In this document: piece by piece, positions 8,958 through 17,653 of the stretch | Layout: each line of letters begins with the position of its first letter | How positions within the stretch are numbered: position 1 is the stretch's first letter | The notes under the pieces: model-generated | What the model saw: only the letters and a program-made list of their open reading frames with translations | Database searches by the model: none | Told to the model about the DNA's origin: nothing | Source of the DNA: Pseudoxanthomonas sp. z9 | GTDB lineage: Bacteria > Pseudomonadota > Gammaproteobacteria > Xanthomonadales > Xanthomonadaceae | DNA length: 64,000 nt | Direction: 5' to 3' | Assembly: GCF_006542425.1 (NCBI RefSeq) | Contig: NZ_VFID01000001.1 | Coordinates: forward strand, 124,001-188,000 | Translations under genes and position numbers: made by a program

Positions 8958-9491
8958 TTAGCCGGCGTCTGGACCGTTGGCCGCCTTGGCGGCGCGCGGC
9001 GCGGCCTTGTCCTCTTCCCAGCCGAAGTCGGCCTGGCCGCGCATCCGCGAACCGGCGGCGACGGTGAGCGAGCCGGCCTTGACGTCGCCCACGAGCACGC
9101 CGGAGGCGAGCAGCTCCACCCGCGAGGCGGATTCGATGTTGCCCTCCAGCTCGCCGGCGATGATCACCTTCTTGGCGCGCACGCCGCCGTTCAATTTGGC
9201 GCCGTTCTCGATGGTGAGGTCGCCCTGCACGTTGACGTCGCCCTTGAACTTGCCGGCGATGCGGATGTGGCCGGTGCCTTCGATCTTGCCCTCGATGGTC
9301 AGGTCGGCGGCGATCAGCGATTCCTTGACCTCGCGCTCGGGAGCGGGGGCGGCGCGCATGCCTGGCGGGTTGCTGACGGTCGGGGAAAAATCCGCGGCCG
9401 CCGAGGCTTCGCGCGCGGGCGCGGGCGAGGGCTCCGGCGGCAGCGGAACGGCATCCTTCTTGGCGGGGCCTTGGTCTTTCCAGATGGACAT
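8958..9491 (-). CDS. Bactofilin (polymer-forming cytoskeletal protein)
   Basis: A 177-residue protein with a disordered Pro/Ala-rich N-terminus (residues 1-60) followed by the bactofilin beta-helix, a ladder of short repeats such as LTIEGKIEG, IRIAGKFKGDV, LTIENGAKLNG, VIIAGELEGNI, VELLASGVLVGDV and LTVAAGSRMRG. A charged tail ends it. Bactofilins polymerise without nucleotide and localise cell-wall or motility machinery at the inner membrane. Coupling to a zinc-ribbon protein downstream is visible; the function in this organism is not. Confidence 0.9.
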   Translation of the reverse strand: MSIWKDQGPAKKDAVPLPPEPSPAPAREASAAADFSPTVSNPPGMRAAPAPEREVKESLIAADLTIEGKIEGTGHIRIAGKFKGDVNVQGDLTIENGAKLNGGVRAKKVIIAGELEGNIESASRVELLASGVLVGDVKAGSLTVAAGSRMRGQADFGWEEDKAAPRAAKAANGPDAG

Positions 9492-9645
9492 AAAGCGGCA
9501 ACTCCGGGCGATGTGAACGCCCGACTATCGCCCGTCGTCCGGGTCAAGGTTGTGACCGCCTTTGCCCATTGGTCGGTTCGTCGCCGTGATTCATGCACGG
9601 GTCGGCGATGTGCAGGCCACGCTCACGCAGCTGAAGAGGGGCGGC

Positions 9646-10395
9646 TCAGCGGCCGCCGGCGACGTCGAGGAAGGTGCCGCTGGTGTAGCTGGCTTCCCCG
9701 GAGAGGAGCCAGAGGATCGCCCGCGCGACCTCTTCGGGCTGGCCGCCGCGTTTCATCGGCACGAACGCCTTGACCCGTTCCACCCGGTCCGGTTCGCCGC
9801 CGCTGGCATGCATGTCGGTATGGATGAACCCGGGGCGCACCGCGTTGACCCGGATACCGTCGGCTGCGACTTCCTGGGCCAGGCCAATCGTGAGCGTATC
9901 CAGCGCACCCTTGGAGGCGGCGTAGTCGACGTACTCGCCCGGGGAACCGGTGCGCGCGGCCACCGAGGACACGTTGACGATGGTGCCGCCGCGGCCACCC
10001 CGGCGGGTCGACATGCGCCGGATCGCCTCGCGGCAGCAGACCAGGGGGCCGATCACGTTCGTGGCCAGGATGCGCTGCACGCGGGCCGCGTCCATCGCCT
10101 CCACCCGCATCTGGGTTTCCAGCACGCCGGCGTTGTTGACCAGCGCATCGAGCGGACCGAAGGCGTCGTCCACTTGCGCGAACAGGCGTTCCACTTCGGA
10201 TTCCACCGCGATATCGGCGGCGAACGCGGCCGCCTGCCCGCCGTCGGCGCGGATGCGCTCGACCAGCGCCAGCGCGGCGACGGCATCGCGCCGGTAGTTG
10301 ATCGCCACCGAGTAGCCGCGCGCGGCGGCCAGGCGGACGGTGGCCGCGCCGATGCCGCGACCGCCGCCGGTCACCAGCAGGACAGGCGCCGCCAT
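9646..10395 (-). CDS. SDR-family NAD(P)-dependent oxidoreductase
   Basis: A 249-residue classical short-chain dehydrogenase with the cofactor motif TGGGRGIG at residues 9-16, NNAG near 90, catalytic Ser in NVSS, the YAASK Tyr-Lys pair, and the PG-F-HTDMH substrate loop. The Arg pair after the second strand (NYRR) suggests NADP(H). It begins 3 bases after the stop of the carboxylase beta gene, so it belongs to that transcript. It could reduce or oxidise a hydroxyacyl intermediate, but the substrate is not identifiable. Confidence 0.86.
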   Translation of the reverse strand: MAAPVLLVTGGGRGIGAATVRLAAARGYSVAINYRRDAVAALALVERIRADGGQAAAFAADIAVESEVERLFAQVDDAFGPLDALVNNAGVLETQMRVEAMDAARVQRILATNVIGPLVCCREAIRRMSTRRGGRGGTIVNVSSVAARTGSPGEYVDYAASKGALDTLTIGLAQEVAADGIRVNAVRPGFIHTDMHASGGEPDRVERVKAFVPMKRGGQPEEVARAILWLLSGEASYTSGTFLDVAGGR

Positions 10396-10398
10396 GGA

Positions 10399-12006
10399 CT
10401 ACATCCGGAACACGCCGAAGCGTGCCGGTTCGATCGGTGCGTTGAGCGACGCCGACAGGCCCAGGCCGAGCACGCGGCGGGTGTCGGCCGGATCGATGAT
10501 GCCGTCGTCCCACAGCCGCGCGGTGGCGTACCAGGGACTGCCCTGGGTTTCATACTGCTCGCGGATGGGAGCCTTGAAGGCTTCTTCCTCTTCCGCCGCC
10601 CAGTGGCCGCCGCCGGCCTCGATGCCGTCGCGGCGGACCGTGGCCAGCACGCTCGCGGCCTGCTCGCCGCCCATCACGCTGATGCGCGCGTTGGGCCACA
10701 TCCACAGGAAGCGCGCGCCATAGGCACGTCCGCACATCGCGTAGTTGCCGGCGCCGAAGCTGCCGCCGATCACCACGGTGAACTTGGGCACCGACGAACA
10801 GGCCACGGCGGTGACCATCTTGGCGCCGTCCTTGGCGATGCCGGCGTTCTCGTACTTGCGGCCGACCATGAAGCCGGTGATGTTCTGCAGGAACACCAGC
10901 GGGATGCCGCGCTGGTTGCACAGTTCGATGAAGTGCGCGCCCTTGAGCGCGCTTTCGGAAAACAGGATGCCGTTGTTGGCGATGATGCCGACCGGGTAGC
11001 CGTGCAGGTGGGCGAAGCCGGTCACCAGGGTCTTGCCGTAGCGCGCCTTGAATTCGTCCAGTTCGCTGCCGTCGGTGACGCGGGCGATGACCTCGCGGAT
11101 GTCGAACGGCCGGCGGGTATCCTTCGGCACGATGCCGTACAACTCGTCGGCCGGATGCAGCGGCTCGCGCGCTTCGCGCACCGCGACCGGCACGGCCTTG
11201 CGCCGGTTGAGATTGCCGACCAGGCGGCGGGCGATCTGCAGGGCGTCGCGATCGTCCTCGGCGAAATGATCGGCCACGCCGGAAACGCTGGTGTGCACGT
11301 CGGCGCCGCCCAGCGCCTCGGCATCGACCACTTCGCCGGTGGCGGCCTTCACCAGCGGCGGGCCGCCGAGGAAGATCGTGCCCTGCTCCTTGACGATGAT
11401 CGATTCGTCGCTCATCGCCGGCACGTAGGCGCCGCCGGCGGTGCAACTGCCCATCACCACCGCGATCTGCGGGATGTTGTCGGCGCTCAGGCGCGCCTGG
11501 TTGTAGAAGATCCGGCCGAAGTGCTCGCGATCCGGAAACACCTCGTCCTGCAGCGGCAGGAACGCGCCGCCGGAATCGACCAGGTAGATGCAGGGCAGGC
11601 GGTTCTCGCGCGCGACTTCCTGTGCGCGAAGGTGCTTCTTCACCGTCATCGGAAAGTAGGTGCCGCCCTTGACCGTGGCATCGTTGGCGACCACCACCAC
11701 TTCCTGGTCCATCACCCGGCCGATGCCGCAGACCATGCCGGCCGCCGGCGCGGCGCCGTCGTACATGTCCTCCGCGGCGAGCGGAGCGATTTCCAGGAAC
11801 GGTGAGCCCGGATCAAGCAATGCGGTGATGCGGTCGCGCGCCAGCAACTTGCCGCGCTCGGTATGGCGCTGGCGTGCCTTGTCGCCACCGCCGTCCGCGG
11901 CCCGCGCCAGCCGGCGATCGAGTTCGGCGACCAGCGCCCGGTGGTAGTCGGCGTTGTCGAGGAATTCCTGCGAACGCGGATCGAGTTGCGAAGTGATGGC
12001 GGACAT
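10399..12006 (-). CDS. liuB: Methylcrotonyl-CoA carboxylase carboxyltransferase (beta) subunit
   Basis: A 535-residue carboxyltransferase that moves the carboxyl group from biotin to 3-methylcrotonyl-CoA. The start at 12006 ([20 protein letters not shown]) gives the family's normal length and N-terminus; an upstream in-frame ATG would add 26 basic residues. [39 protein letters not shown], the [16 protein letters not shown] loop and [16 protein letters not shown] are characteristic of methylcrotonyl-CoA rather than propionyl-CoA carboxylases. It is cotranscribed with the SDR downstream and lies just beyond a terminator that ends the lipoprotein transcript. Its alpha subunit is separated by about 9 kb, whereas the two are usually close. 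Confidence 0.92.
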   Translation of the reverse strand: MSAITSQLDPRSQEFLDNADYHRALVAELDRRLARAADGGGDKARQRHTERGKLLARDRITALLDPGSPFLEIAPLAAEDMYDGAAPAAGMVCGIGRVMDQEVVVVANDATVKGGTYFPMTVKKHLRAQEVARENRLPCIYLVDSGGAFLPLQDEVFPDREHFGRIFYNQARLSADNIPQIAVVMGSCTAGGAYVPAMSDESIIVKEQGTIFLGGPPLVKAATGEVVDAEALGGADVHTSVSGVADHFAEDDRDALQIARRLVGNLNRRKAVPVAVREAREPLHPADELYGIVPKDTRRPFDIREVIARVTDGSELDEFKARYGKTLVTGFAHLHGYPVGIIANNGILFSESALKGAHFIELCNQRGIPLVFLQNITGFMVGRKYENAGIAKDGAKMVTAVACSSVPKFTVVIGGSFGAGNYAMCGRAYGARFLWMWPNARISVMGGEQAASVLATVRRDGIEAGGGHWAAEEEEAFKAPIREQYETQGSPWYATARLWDDGIIDPADTRRVLGLGLSASLNAPIEPARFGVFRM

Positions 12007-12074
12007 GCGGCGACCGGAACGGGAAAGGCGGCATGTAAACACAAAGCCGCAGGTCCGCCAAACTTTCCGCGCCG

Positions 12075-12106
12075 CAAAAAACAAGGCCCGCTTGCGCGGG
12101 CCTTGT
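12075..12106 (-). terminator. Rho-independent terminator after the downstream Ala-rich lipoprotein
   Basis: An 11-bp perfect stem (12081-12091 with 12096-12106; ACAAGGCCCGC) around a 4-base loop. On the minus strand it is followed by a run of six T residues. It closes the lipoprotein gene ending at 12130 and separates it from the carboxylase beta gene. Confidence 0.88.
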
Positions 12107-12129
12107 CGTGTTCGGCGTTGGCCGGACGA

Positions 12130-12507
12130 TTACTTCTTGGCTTCTTCAGCCTTGGCGTCAGCCTTGTCGGCCACTTCGGCAGCCTTGTCAGCGGTCGCCT
12201 GGGCAGCGTCGGCCACGGCGCCAGCCGCGGTGGCGGCGGCATCGGTGGTGGCAGCGGCAGCGGCGTCGCCAGCCTGGGCAGCAGCGTCGGCGGTGGCGGC
12301 GGCAGCGTCGGTGGCGGCAGCGGCAGCAGCGTCACCAGCGGCGGCGGCGGCGTCACCGGCGGCGGCAGCGGCGTCGCCAGCGGCGGTGGCAGCCTGGTCG
12401 GCGGCGGCGGCAGCGTCGGTGGCAGCGGCGTCGGTGGTTTCGCTCTTGTTGCAGGCGCTCAGGGCCAGAACGGCGGCGGCCAGCAGGATGTAGAACTTGG
12501 TCTTCAT
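12130..12507 (-). CDS. Alanine-rich helical lipoprotein, paralogue 2
   Basis: A 125-residue secreted lipoprotein. The start at 12507 gives a clean signal peptide MKTKFYILLAAAVLALSAC with lipobox LSAC (Cys19). The mature part is almost entirely Ala, Asp, Thr and Gly in short repeats (AAAAAGDA-like), predicting one long alanine-zipper helix, and ends ADAKAEEAKK. The compact size, lipidated N-terminus, repetitive helix and terminal Lys-Lys recall Braun-type Lpp, whose last Lys is joined to peptidoglycan. That parallel is inference. A near-identical paralogue lies immediately upstream, and a terminator follows. Confidence 0.8.
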   Translation of the reverse strand: MKTKFYILLAAAVLALSACNKSETTDAAATDAAAAADQAATAAGDAAAAAGDAAAAAGDAAAAAATDAAAATADAAAQAGDAAAAATTDAAATAAGAVADAAQATADKAAEVADKADAKAEEAKK

Positions 12508-12600
12508 TTGGATCCCCAGTGAGGTTTTGGTTGAGAGCAAAACGGGTGAGCGTCCTTGCCCGCTGGGACAGCGGCGCCAGTGCCCGGGCCCGGGTACAGA

Positions 12601-12630
12601 AAAAGCCGCCAATCAACCGGCGGCTTTTTC
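12601..12630 (-). terminator. Terminator after Ala-rich lipoprotein 1
   Basis: GCCGCC (12606-12611) pairs with GGCGGC (12620-12625) around an 8-base loop. The stem is flanked by five A on the left and five T on the right, so it could work on either strand. It ends the transcript of the gene at 12660-13019 and separates the two paralogues. Confidence 0.8.
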
Positions 12631-12659
12631 AATTTTAACGCTATGAAGCTAAGAAGTGA

Positions 12660-13019
12660 TTACTTCTTTTCTTCGGCCGGAGCAGCAGCGTCCTTGGCAG
12701 CGTCGGCAGCCTGGCCGGCAGCGTCGGCAGCCTGGCCAGCGGCGTCGGCAGCGGCGTCGCCAGCGGCGGCGGTGCCAGCGGCAGCGGCGTCGGTCGCGGC
12801 GGTGGCAGCAGCGTCGGCGGCGGTGGCAGCGGCGTCAGCCGACTGCTGGGCGGCGTCGGCGGTCGCGGTGCCGGCCTGGGCGGCGGCGTCGGCAGCAGCC
12901 TGGGCTTCGGTCGCAGCGGCGTTGGCGTCGGCAGCGGCGTCAGCAGCCTGTTCCTGGTTCGAGCACGCAGCCAGGGCGAAACCCAGGGCCAGCGCGATCA
13001 GAGCCTTGTTCATGGTCAT
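12660..13019 (-). CDS. Alanine-rich helical lipoprotein, paralogue 1
   Basis: A 119-residue lipoprotein with signal peptide MTMNKALIALALGFALAAC (lipobox LAAC, Cys19) and a mature chain of Ala/Asp/Thr repeats (ADAAAQ, ADAAAT, AGQAADA) ending PAEEKK. The GAGGA ribosome site lies 8 bases from the first ATG, which favours the 13019 start over the ATG two codons later. It has its own promoter (13070-13098) and terminator. Together with the neighbour it forms a tandem duplication inside the leucine cluster. Abundant structural envelope lipoprotein is the best guess. Confidence 0.8.
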   Translation of the reverse strand: MTMNKALIALALGFALAACSNQEQAADAAADANAAATEAQAAADAAAQAGTATADAAQQSADAAATAADAAATAATDAAAAGTAAAGDAAADAAGQAADAAGQAADAAKDAAAPAEEKK

Positions 13020-13069
13020 GTTGCATTTCCTCGTCGTTAGTTAGGCAACGCGCTATTGCGCGCCTGCAA

Positions 13070-13098
13070 CATGATGACAAGCCAGTTACGCCTGTCAA
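13070..13098 (-). promoter_or_regulatory. Sigma-70 promoter for Ala-rich lipoprotein 1
   Basis: On the minus strand TTGACA (13098-13093), a 17-base spacer and ATCATG (13075-13070). The consensus -35 suggests strong expression, in keeping with an abundant envelope lipoprotein. The leader is about 45 bases. Confidence 0.6.
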
Positions 13099-13211
13099 GC
13101 GGTCCGCTGGTTATTTTTGTCAAACCTTCGTTAAAGCACCCATCGGACCGCCAAAAAGGCAAGCGGCCGGGTATCCGCAGGGATACCGCGACCGCGGGCA
13201 GGGTCGATGGC

Positions 13212-14387
13212 TCAGACGATTTCGACCGCGATCGCGGTGGCTTCGCCACCGCCGATGCACAGCGACGCCACGCCGCGCTTGCCGCCACGCTGGCGCAACG
13301 CGTTGATCAGGGTGACCACGAGTCGGGCACCGGAAGCGCCGATCGGATGGCCCAACGCACAGGCACCACCGTTGACGTTGAGCTTGGCGTGCGGGATGCC
13401 GAGATCCTTGATGGGGGCCATCGCGACCACCGCGAACGCTTCGTTGACCTCGAACAGATCCACCTGGTCCACCGTCCAGCCGACCTGCTTGAGCAGCTTG
13501 TCGATGGCGCTGACCGGGGAGGTGGTGAACCATTCGGGCTGCTGCGAAAAGGTGGTGTGGCCGACGATCTTCGCCAGCGGCTGCAGGCCGCGCCTGGCGG
13601 CTTCCTCGGCGGTCAGCAGGACGGTCGCGGCGGCGCCATCGGAAATGCTGGACGAGCTGGCGGCGGTGACCGTGCCGTCCTTCTTGAAGGCCGGCTTGAG
13701 GGTCGGAATCTTGGCCAGGTCGGACTTGCCGGGCTGCTCGTCGGTGCCGACTTCAATCTCGCCCTTGCGGGTGGCGACCTTGACCGGAACGATTTCGGCG
13801 TCGAAGGCACCGGACTGCTGGGCGGCCTGGGCGCGCTTGACCGATTCGGTCGAATAGGCGTCCTGCTCCTCGCGGGTGAAGCCGTACTTGGCGGCGGTGG
13901 CCTCGGCGAACACGCCCATGGCCTGGCCGTCGTACGGATTGGTCAGGCCGTCCCAGGCCATGTGGTCGACTGCCTGGAAGTTGCCGAAGCGGTTGCCGGT
14001 GCGCGAGTTCGGGATCAGGTGCGGGGCGTTGGTCATCGACTCCATGCCGCCGGCGACGACGATGCTGGCCGAACCGGCCTTGATCAGATCGTGCCCCAGC
14101 ATGATCGCCTTCATGCCCGAACCGCAGACCTTGTTGATGGTGGTGCAGCCGACATCGGTCGGCAGGCCAGCGGCCAGCGAGGCCTGGCGGGCGGGGGCCT
14201 GGCCCAGGTTGGCGGGCAACACGCAGCCCATGATGACCTCGGAGACATCGGCGGCGGGGACGCCGGCCTGCTCCAGCGCCGCGCGGATGGTCGCCGCGCC
14301 CAGGGTCGGGGTCGGCACGCCGGTGAACTGGCCCATGAAGGAACCGATGGCGGTGCGCTTGGCGGCGGCGATGACGATATCGGACAT
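13212..14387 (-). CDS. Acetyl-CoA C-acetyltransferase (thiolase)
   Basis: A 391-residue thiolase that condenses or cleaves acetoacetyl-CoA. NKVCGSGMKA carries the acylated Cys near residue 88, GGMESMTNAPHL is the family signature, GGACALGHPIGASGAR holds the catalytic His, and CIGGGEATAIA near the C-terminus the second Cys. A GAGGT site precedes the ATG. In leucine breakdown it would split the acetoacetyl-CoA derived from HMG-CoA; it could equally feed polyhydroxybutyrate. It lies downstream of isovaleryl-CoA dehydrogenase across a 116 bp gap containing a GC-rich stem (ACCGCCCGG/CCGGGCGGCGGT) without a T run. Confidence 0.92.
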   Translation of the reverse strand: MSDIVIAAAKRTAIGSFMGQFTGVPTPTLGAATIRAALEQAGVPAADVSEVIMGCVLPANLGQAPARQASLAAGLPTDVGCTTINKVCGSGMKAIMLGHDLIKAGSASIVVAGGMESMTNAPHLIPNSRTGNRFGNFQAVDHMAWDGLTNPYDGQAMGVFAEATAAKYGFTREEQDAYSTESVKRAQAAQQSGAFDAEIVPVKVATRKGEIEVGTDEQPGKSDLAKIPTLKPAFKKDGTVTAASSSSISDGAAATVLLTAEEAARRGLQPLAKIVGHTTFSQQPEWFTTSPVSAIDKLLKQVGWTVDQVDLFEVNEAFAVVAMAPIKDLGIPHAKLNVNGGACALGHPIGASGARLVVTLINALRQRGGKRGVASLCIGGGEATAIAVEIV

Positions 14388-14503
14388 GAAACGGAACCTC
14401 GTGTAGGGGTGGCCGGATTATCCCGCTCGCGGTGCGGTGCAGCAATCGGCCATTCGGACAGGGGAGAACCGCCCGGCGGACCGGGCGGCGGTGGAGTGCC
14501 TGT

Positions 14504-15676
14504 TCAGGCGCGGCCGTCGAACAGTTCGCGGCCGATCAGCATGCGCCGGATTTCGTTGGTGCCGGCGCCGATGGCGTAGAGCTTGGCGTCGCGGAGCAGG
14601 CGGCCGGTGTCGAACTCGTTGATGTAGCCGTTGCCGCCCAGCGCCTGGATGGCTTCCAGGGTGACCTGCACCGCGGCCTCGGAGGCATGCAGCAGGCAAC
14701 CGGCCGCGGCGGCGCGCGAACCCGTGCCGGCGTCGTAATCGCGCGCGACCTGGTAGGCGAAGGCGCGGCTGGATTGCAGGGCGGTGTACATGTCGGCGAG
14801 CTTGCCCTGCATCAGGCCGAAGGTGCCGATTGGCGAATCGAACTGGCGGCGTTCGCGCACGTAGGGCAGGGTGATGTCCATGGCCGCCTGCATCAGCCCG
14901 ATCGGGCCGCCGGTCAGCACCAGCCGCTCGGTGTTGAGGCCGCTCATCAGCACGCGCACGCCCTGGTGGACTTCGCCCAGCACGTTTTCCACGGGGATCT
15001 CGCAATTCTCGAACACCAGTTCGCAGGTGTTGCTGCCGCGCATGCCCAGCTTGTCCAGCTTCTGCGCGGTGGAAAAACCCTTCATGCCGCGCTCGACGAT
15101 GAAGGCGGTCATGCACTTGCTGCCCGCCTCCTTGCCGGCGGTGCGCATGTAGACCAGCAGCACGTCAGCTTCCGGTCCATTGGTGATCCACATCTTGTTG
15201 CCGTTGGCGACCCAAACGCCGTCGCGCAGTTCCGCGCGGCAGCCCATCGAACCGACCACGTCCGAACCGGCGCCCGGTTCGCTCATCGCCAGCGCGCCCT
15301 TCCACTCGCCGGTGCACAGCTTCGGCAGGTACTTGCGGCGCTGGGCGTCGTTGCCGTTGAGGAACAGGTTGGACACGCACAGGTTCGAGTGCGCGCCATA
15401 GCTCAAGCCGACCGAACCGGAGGCGCGCGAGATTTCCTCCATCGCCACCAGGTGGGCGAGGTAGCTCATGCCGCTGCCGCCGAAGGCCTCGTCCACGGTC
15501 ATGCCCAGCAGGCCCATGTCGCCCAGCTTGGGCCACAGGTCCTGCGGAAACACGTTGTCGTGATCGATCTGCGCGGCGCGCGGGGCTATCTCGGCATCCG
15601 CGAACCGGCGCACGGCGTCGCGCAGCGCGTCGATGTCCTCGCCAAGTGGAAAAGCAGCGATTGAAACGGGTCGCAT
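14504..15676 (-). CDS. liuA: Isovaleryl-CoA dehydrogenase
   Basis: A 390-residue FAD acyl-CoA dehydrogenase that oxidises isovaleryl-CoA to 3-methylcrotonyl-CoA, the substrate of the carboxylase encoded nearby. Family segments include [39 protein letters not shown] and [13 protein letters not shown]. The catalytic Glu sits in [14 protein letters not shown], the position used by isovaleryl-CoA dehydrogenases and unlike the C-terminal Glu of medium- and short-chain enzymes. This supports the specific assignment. Leucine dehydrogenase precedes it by 39 bp, and the thiolase follows. Confidence 0.93.
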   Translation of the reverse strand: MRPVSIAAFPLGEDIDALRDAVRRFADAEIAPRAAQIDHDNVFPQDLWPKLGDMGLLGMTVDEAFGGSGMSYLAHLVAMEEISRASGSVGLSYGAHSNLCVSNLFLNGNDAQRRKYLPKLCTGEWKGALAMSEPGAGSDVVGSMGCRAELRDGVWVANGNKMWITNGPEADVLLVYMRTAGKEAGSKCMTAFIVERGMKGFSTAQKLDKLGMRGSNTCELVFENCEIPVENVLGEVHQGVRVLMSGLNTERLVLTGGPIGLMQAAMDITLPYVRERRQFDSPIGTFGLMQGKLADMYTALQSSRAFAYQVARDYDAGTGSRAAAAGCLLHASEAAVQVTLEAIQALGGNGYINEFDTGRLLRDAKLYAIGAGTNEIRRMLIGRELFDGRA

Positions 15677-15715
15677 TCGGTCCTCCCTCCTATTGCGGCC
15701 TGTGGGTATTGGCGA

Positions 15716-16816
15716 TCAACGCTCTCCGCGCAGATGCCCCATGAAGCGTGGTGCGGTCCGGCCCAGCGGCAGCTTGAGCTTGCCGATGGCGGCGATGCGC
15801 GCCTCGGCGATGCGGTCGGCGGCGTACTGCGGCGCGAGGTTCTCGCGTTCGGCCAGATCGAAGATCTTGCTGACGGTGTGGTAAATGGTGCGCATCATCC
15901 GCATCGCGCGCTCGCGGTTGTAGCCGTCGATTTCCAGTGACACGTTGATGACGCCGCCGGCGTTCACCGCGTAATCCGGCGCGTACAGGATGCCGCGCTT
16001 GGCGGCCTCCACGCCGGTGACGTGCGACATCTGGTTGTTGGCGGTGCCGCAGATGACCTTGGCCTTCAGGCGCGGCAGGGTCTCGGCGTTGATCGCGTAT
16101 TCCAGCGCGCACGGCGAGAACACGTCCACCGGCAGGTCGTAGATTTCGTCCGGCTTGACCGCCTCGGCGCCGTATTCCTCCACCGCGTACTCCACCAGCT
16201 TTGGATTGAGATCGGTGACGAACAGCTTGGCGCCGCGTTCCTTCAGCAGTTTGACGAACTCCATGCCGATATGGCCCAGGCCCTGCACGGCGAAGCTGTA
16301 CTTGCCGATTTCCTCGTTGCCGAACTTGCGGTTGAGGGTGGCCATCAGGCCCTGCAGCGCGCCGTAGGCGGTGAACGGGGCGGGGTCGCCCGAACCACCG
16401 TGGACCTGGTGCACGCCGACCACGTATTCGGTCTCGCGGTAGACGTTCTCCATGTCGTTGACGTCGGTGCCCACGTCCTCGGCGGTGATGTAACGACCGC
16501 CCAGCGAGTCGACATAACGGCCGAACGAGCGGAACAGCACCTCGGTCTTGTCGGCGGTGCTGTCGCCGATGATCACGGCCTTGCCGCCACCGACGTTGAG
16601 CCCGGCCAAGGCGTTCTTGTAGGTCATGGTGCGGCTGAGCCGGAGCGCGTCGGTCAGCGCCGCCTGGCTGTCGCCGTACGGGCGCATGCGCACCCCACCC
16701 AGGGCCGGACCCAGGACCGTGCTGTGAACCGCGATGATGGCCTTCAGGCCAGCGTCGGGGTTGTGGCAGAAGACGACCTGCTCATGGCCGGACGTGTCGA
16801 GGGTTTCGAAGATCAT
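15716..16816 (-). CDS. ldh: Leucine dehydrogenase
   Basis: A 366-residue NAD-dependent amino-acid dehydrogenase that deaminates leucine, valine or isoleucine to 2-oxo acids. The start at 16816 (MIFETLDTSGHEQVVFCHNP) gives the usual length. GGVRMRPY, the catalytic Lys in TYKNALAGLNVGGGKAVI, TAEDVGTDVNDM and the Rossmann loop VQGLGHIGMEF are visible. It heads the minus-strand run leucine dehydrogenase, isovaleryl-CoA dehydrogenase, thiolase, so the first steps of leucine use are together. The upstream region faces a TetR gene, a possible but unproven regulator. Confidence 0.92.
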   Translation of the reverse strand: MIFETLDTSGHEQVVFCHNPDAGLKAIIAVHSTVLGPALGGVRMRPYGDSQAALTDALRLSRTMTYKNALAGLNVGGGKAVIIGDSTADKTEVLFRSFGRYVDSLGGRYITAEDVGTDVNDMENVYRETEYVVGVHQVHGGSGDPAPFTAYGALQGLMATLNRKFGNEEIGKYSFAVQGLGHIGMEFVKLLKERGAKLFVTDLNPKLVEYAVEEYGAEAVKPDEIYDLPVDVFSPCALEYAINAETLPRLKAKVICGTANNQMSHVTGVEAAKRGILYAPDYAVNAGGVINVSLEIDGYNRERAMRMMRTIYHTVSKIFDLAERENLAPQYAADRIAEARIAAIGKLKLPLGRTAPRFMGHLRGER

Positions 16817-17002
16817 CTGGGGCTCCGGTGCGGCGTGGGGCCGCGGGCTACGCCGGGTGGCTTTGGCTAACCGCTTGTTCGAAAAACAAAAAAGCGACGT
16901 TTCCGGCTCGCCGTGGTCGTCGCAGGCGGGCATTCTAATCCATACGGCCGGCCGGGGGCAGTTTGTGGAAGGGATCCCGTTTTCGTGCCGCTCCCCGGCC
17001 AG

Positions 17003-17031
17003 CTGACAGATGCGAACGACCGTGCTATTTT
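17003..17031 (+). promoter_or_regulatory. Promoter giving a probably leaderless tetR mRNA
   Basis: CTGACA (17003-17008), a 17-base spacer and TATTTT (17026-17031). The predicted start point, about 7 bases further on, falls at or next to the ATG at 17039, and no ribosome site lies before that ATG. Confidence 0.5.
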
Positions 17032-17038
17032 GCCGGCC

Positions 17039-17638
17039 ATGAATCTGTGCGCCGCCACCAGCAAGGGCACCGCCACCCGCGAGATGATTGTCGAGCGGGC
17101 CTATGCCATCGCCTGCCGGCAGGGCTTGGAAGGCCTGTCCATCGGCGAACTGGCGCAGGCCGCGGGCATGTCCAAGAGCGGCGTGTTCGCGCACTTCGGC
17201 TCCCGCGAGGATCTGCAGCTCACCTTGCTGGACTGGACCGCGCGCCGCTTCGGCGAGGCGGTGATGGCGCCGGCCCTGCGGCAGCCGCGCGGACAGGCGC
17301 GGCTGCGCGCGATCATGGACGGCTGGTTCGCCTGGGTGCGGGCCAATCCCGATGGATGCGTGATTCTCGGCGCCGCCAACGAATACGACGCCCGTCCCGG
17401 GATCATGCGCGAGCGCGTGATCGCCTGGCTGACCGAATGGCGCGGCGTGGTCGCCAAGGCCGCGCAGATGTGCATCGACAGCGGCGAGTTCGCCGCCGAC
17501 ACCGATCCGGTGCTGGTGTCGTTCCAGTTGTTCGCCATCACCGAAGGGCTGCACAACGCCCGCCTGTACGACCCCGCCCAGGCCGAAGCCCTGGCCCGGC
17601 GGGCGCTCGATCACCTGTTCGCCTCCTACGCCGCCTGA
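17039..17638 (+). CDS. TetR-family transcriptional regulator
   Basis: A 199-residue repressor-type protein. Residues 10-60 form the TetR helix-turn-helix (ATREMIVERAYAIACRQGLE, LSIGELAQAAGMSKSGVFAHF, REDLQL). The C-terminal ligand domain is all-helical and ends LARRALDHLFASYAA. The ATG at 17039 is chosen because the frame upstream is intergenic and the promoter ends just before it. It is followed after 15 bp by an alpha/beta hydrolase and then icmF, so it may control acyl-CoA metabolism, and it is divergent from leucine dehydrogenase. Ligand and operator are unknown. Confidence 0.88.
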   Translation: MNLCAATSKGTATREMIVERAYAIACRQGLEGLSIGELAQAAGMSKSGVFAHFGSREDLQLTLLDWTARRFGEAVMAPALRQPRGQARLRAIMDGWFAWVRANPDGCVILGAANEYDARPGIMRERVIAWLTEWRGVVAKAAQMCIDSGEFAADTDPVLVSFQLFAITEGLHNARLYDPAQAEALARRALDHLFASYAA

Positions 17639-17653
17639 TCCGGAGAGTCCCCC

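Noticed and set aside
11863-12522. Gly/Ser-rich plus-strand frame opposite the Ala-rich lipoprotein
   Set aside because: It is the complement of the Ala repeats; the minus strand has signal peptide, lipobox and terminator.
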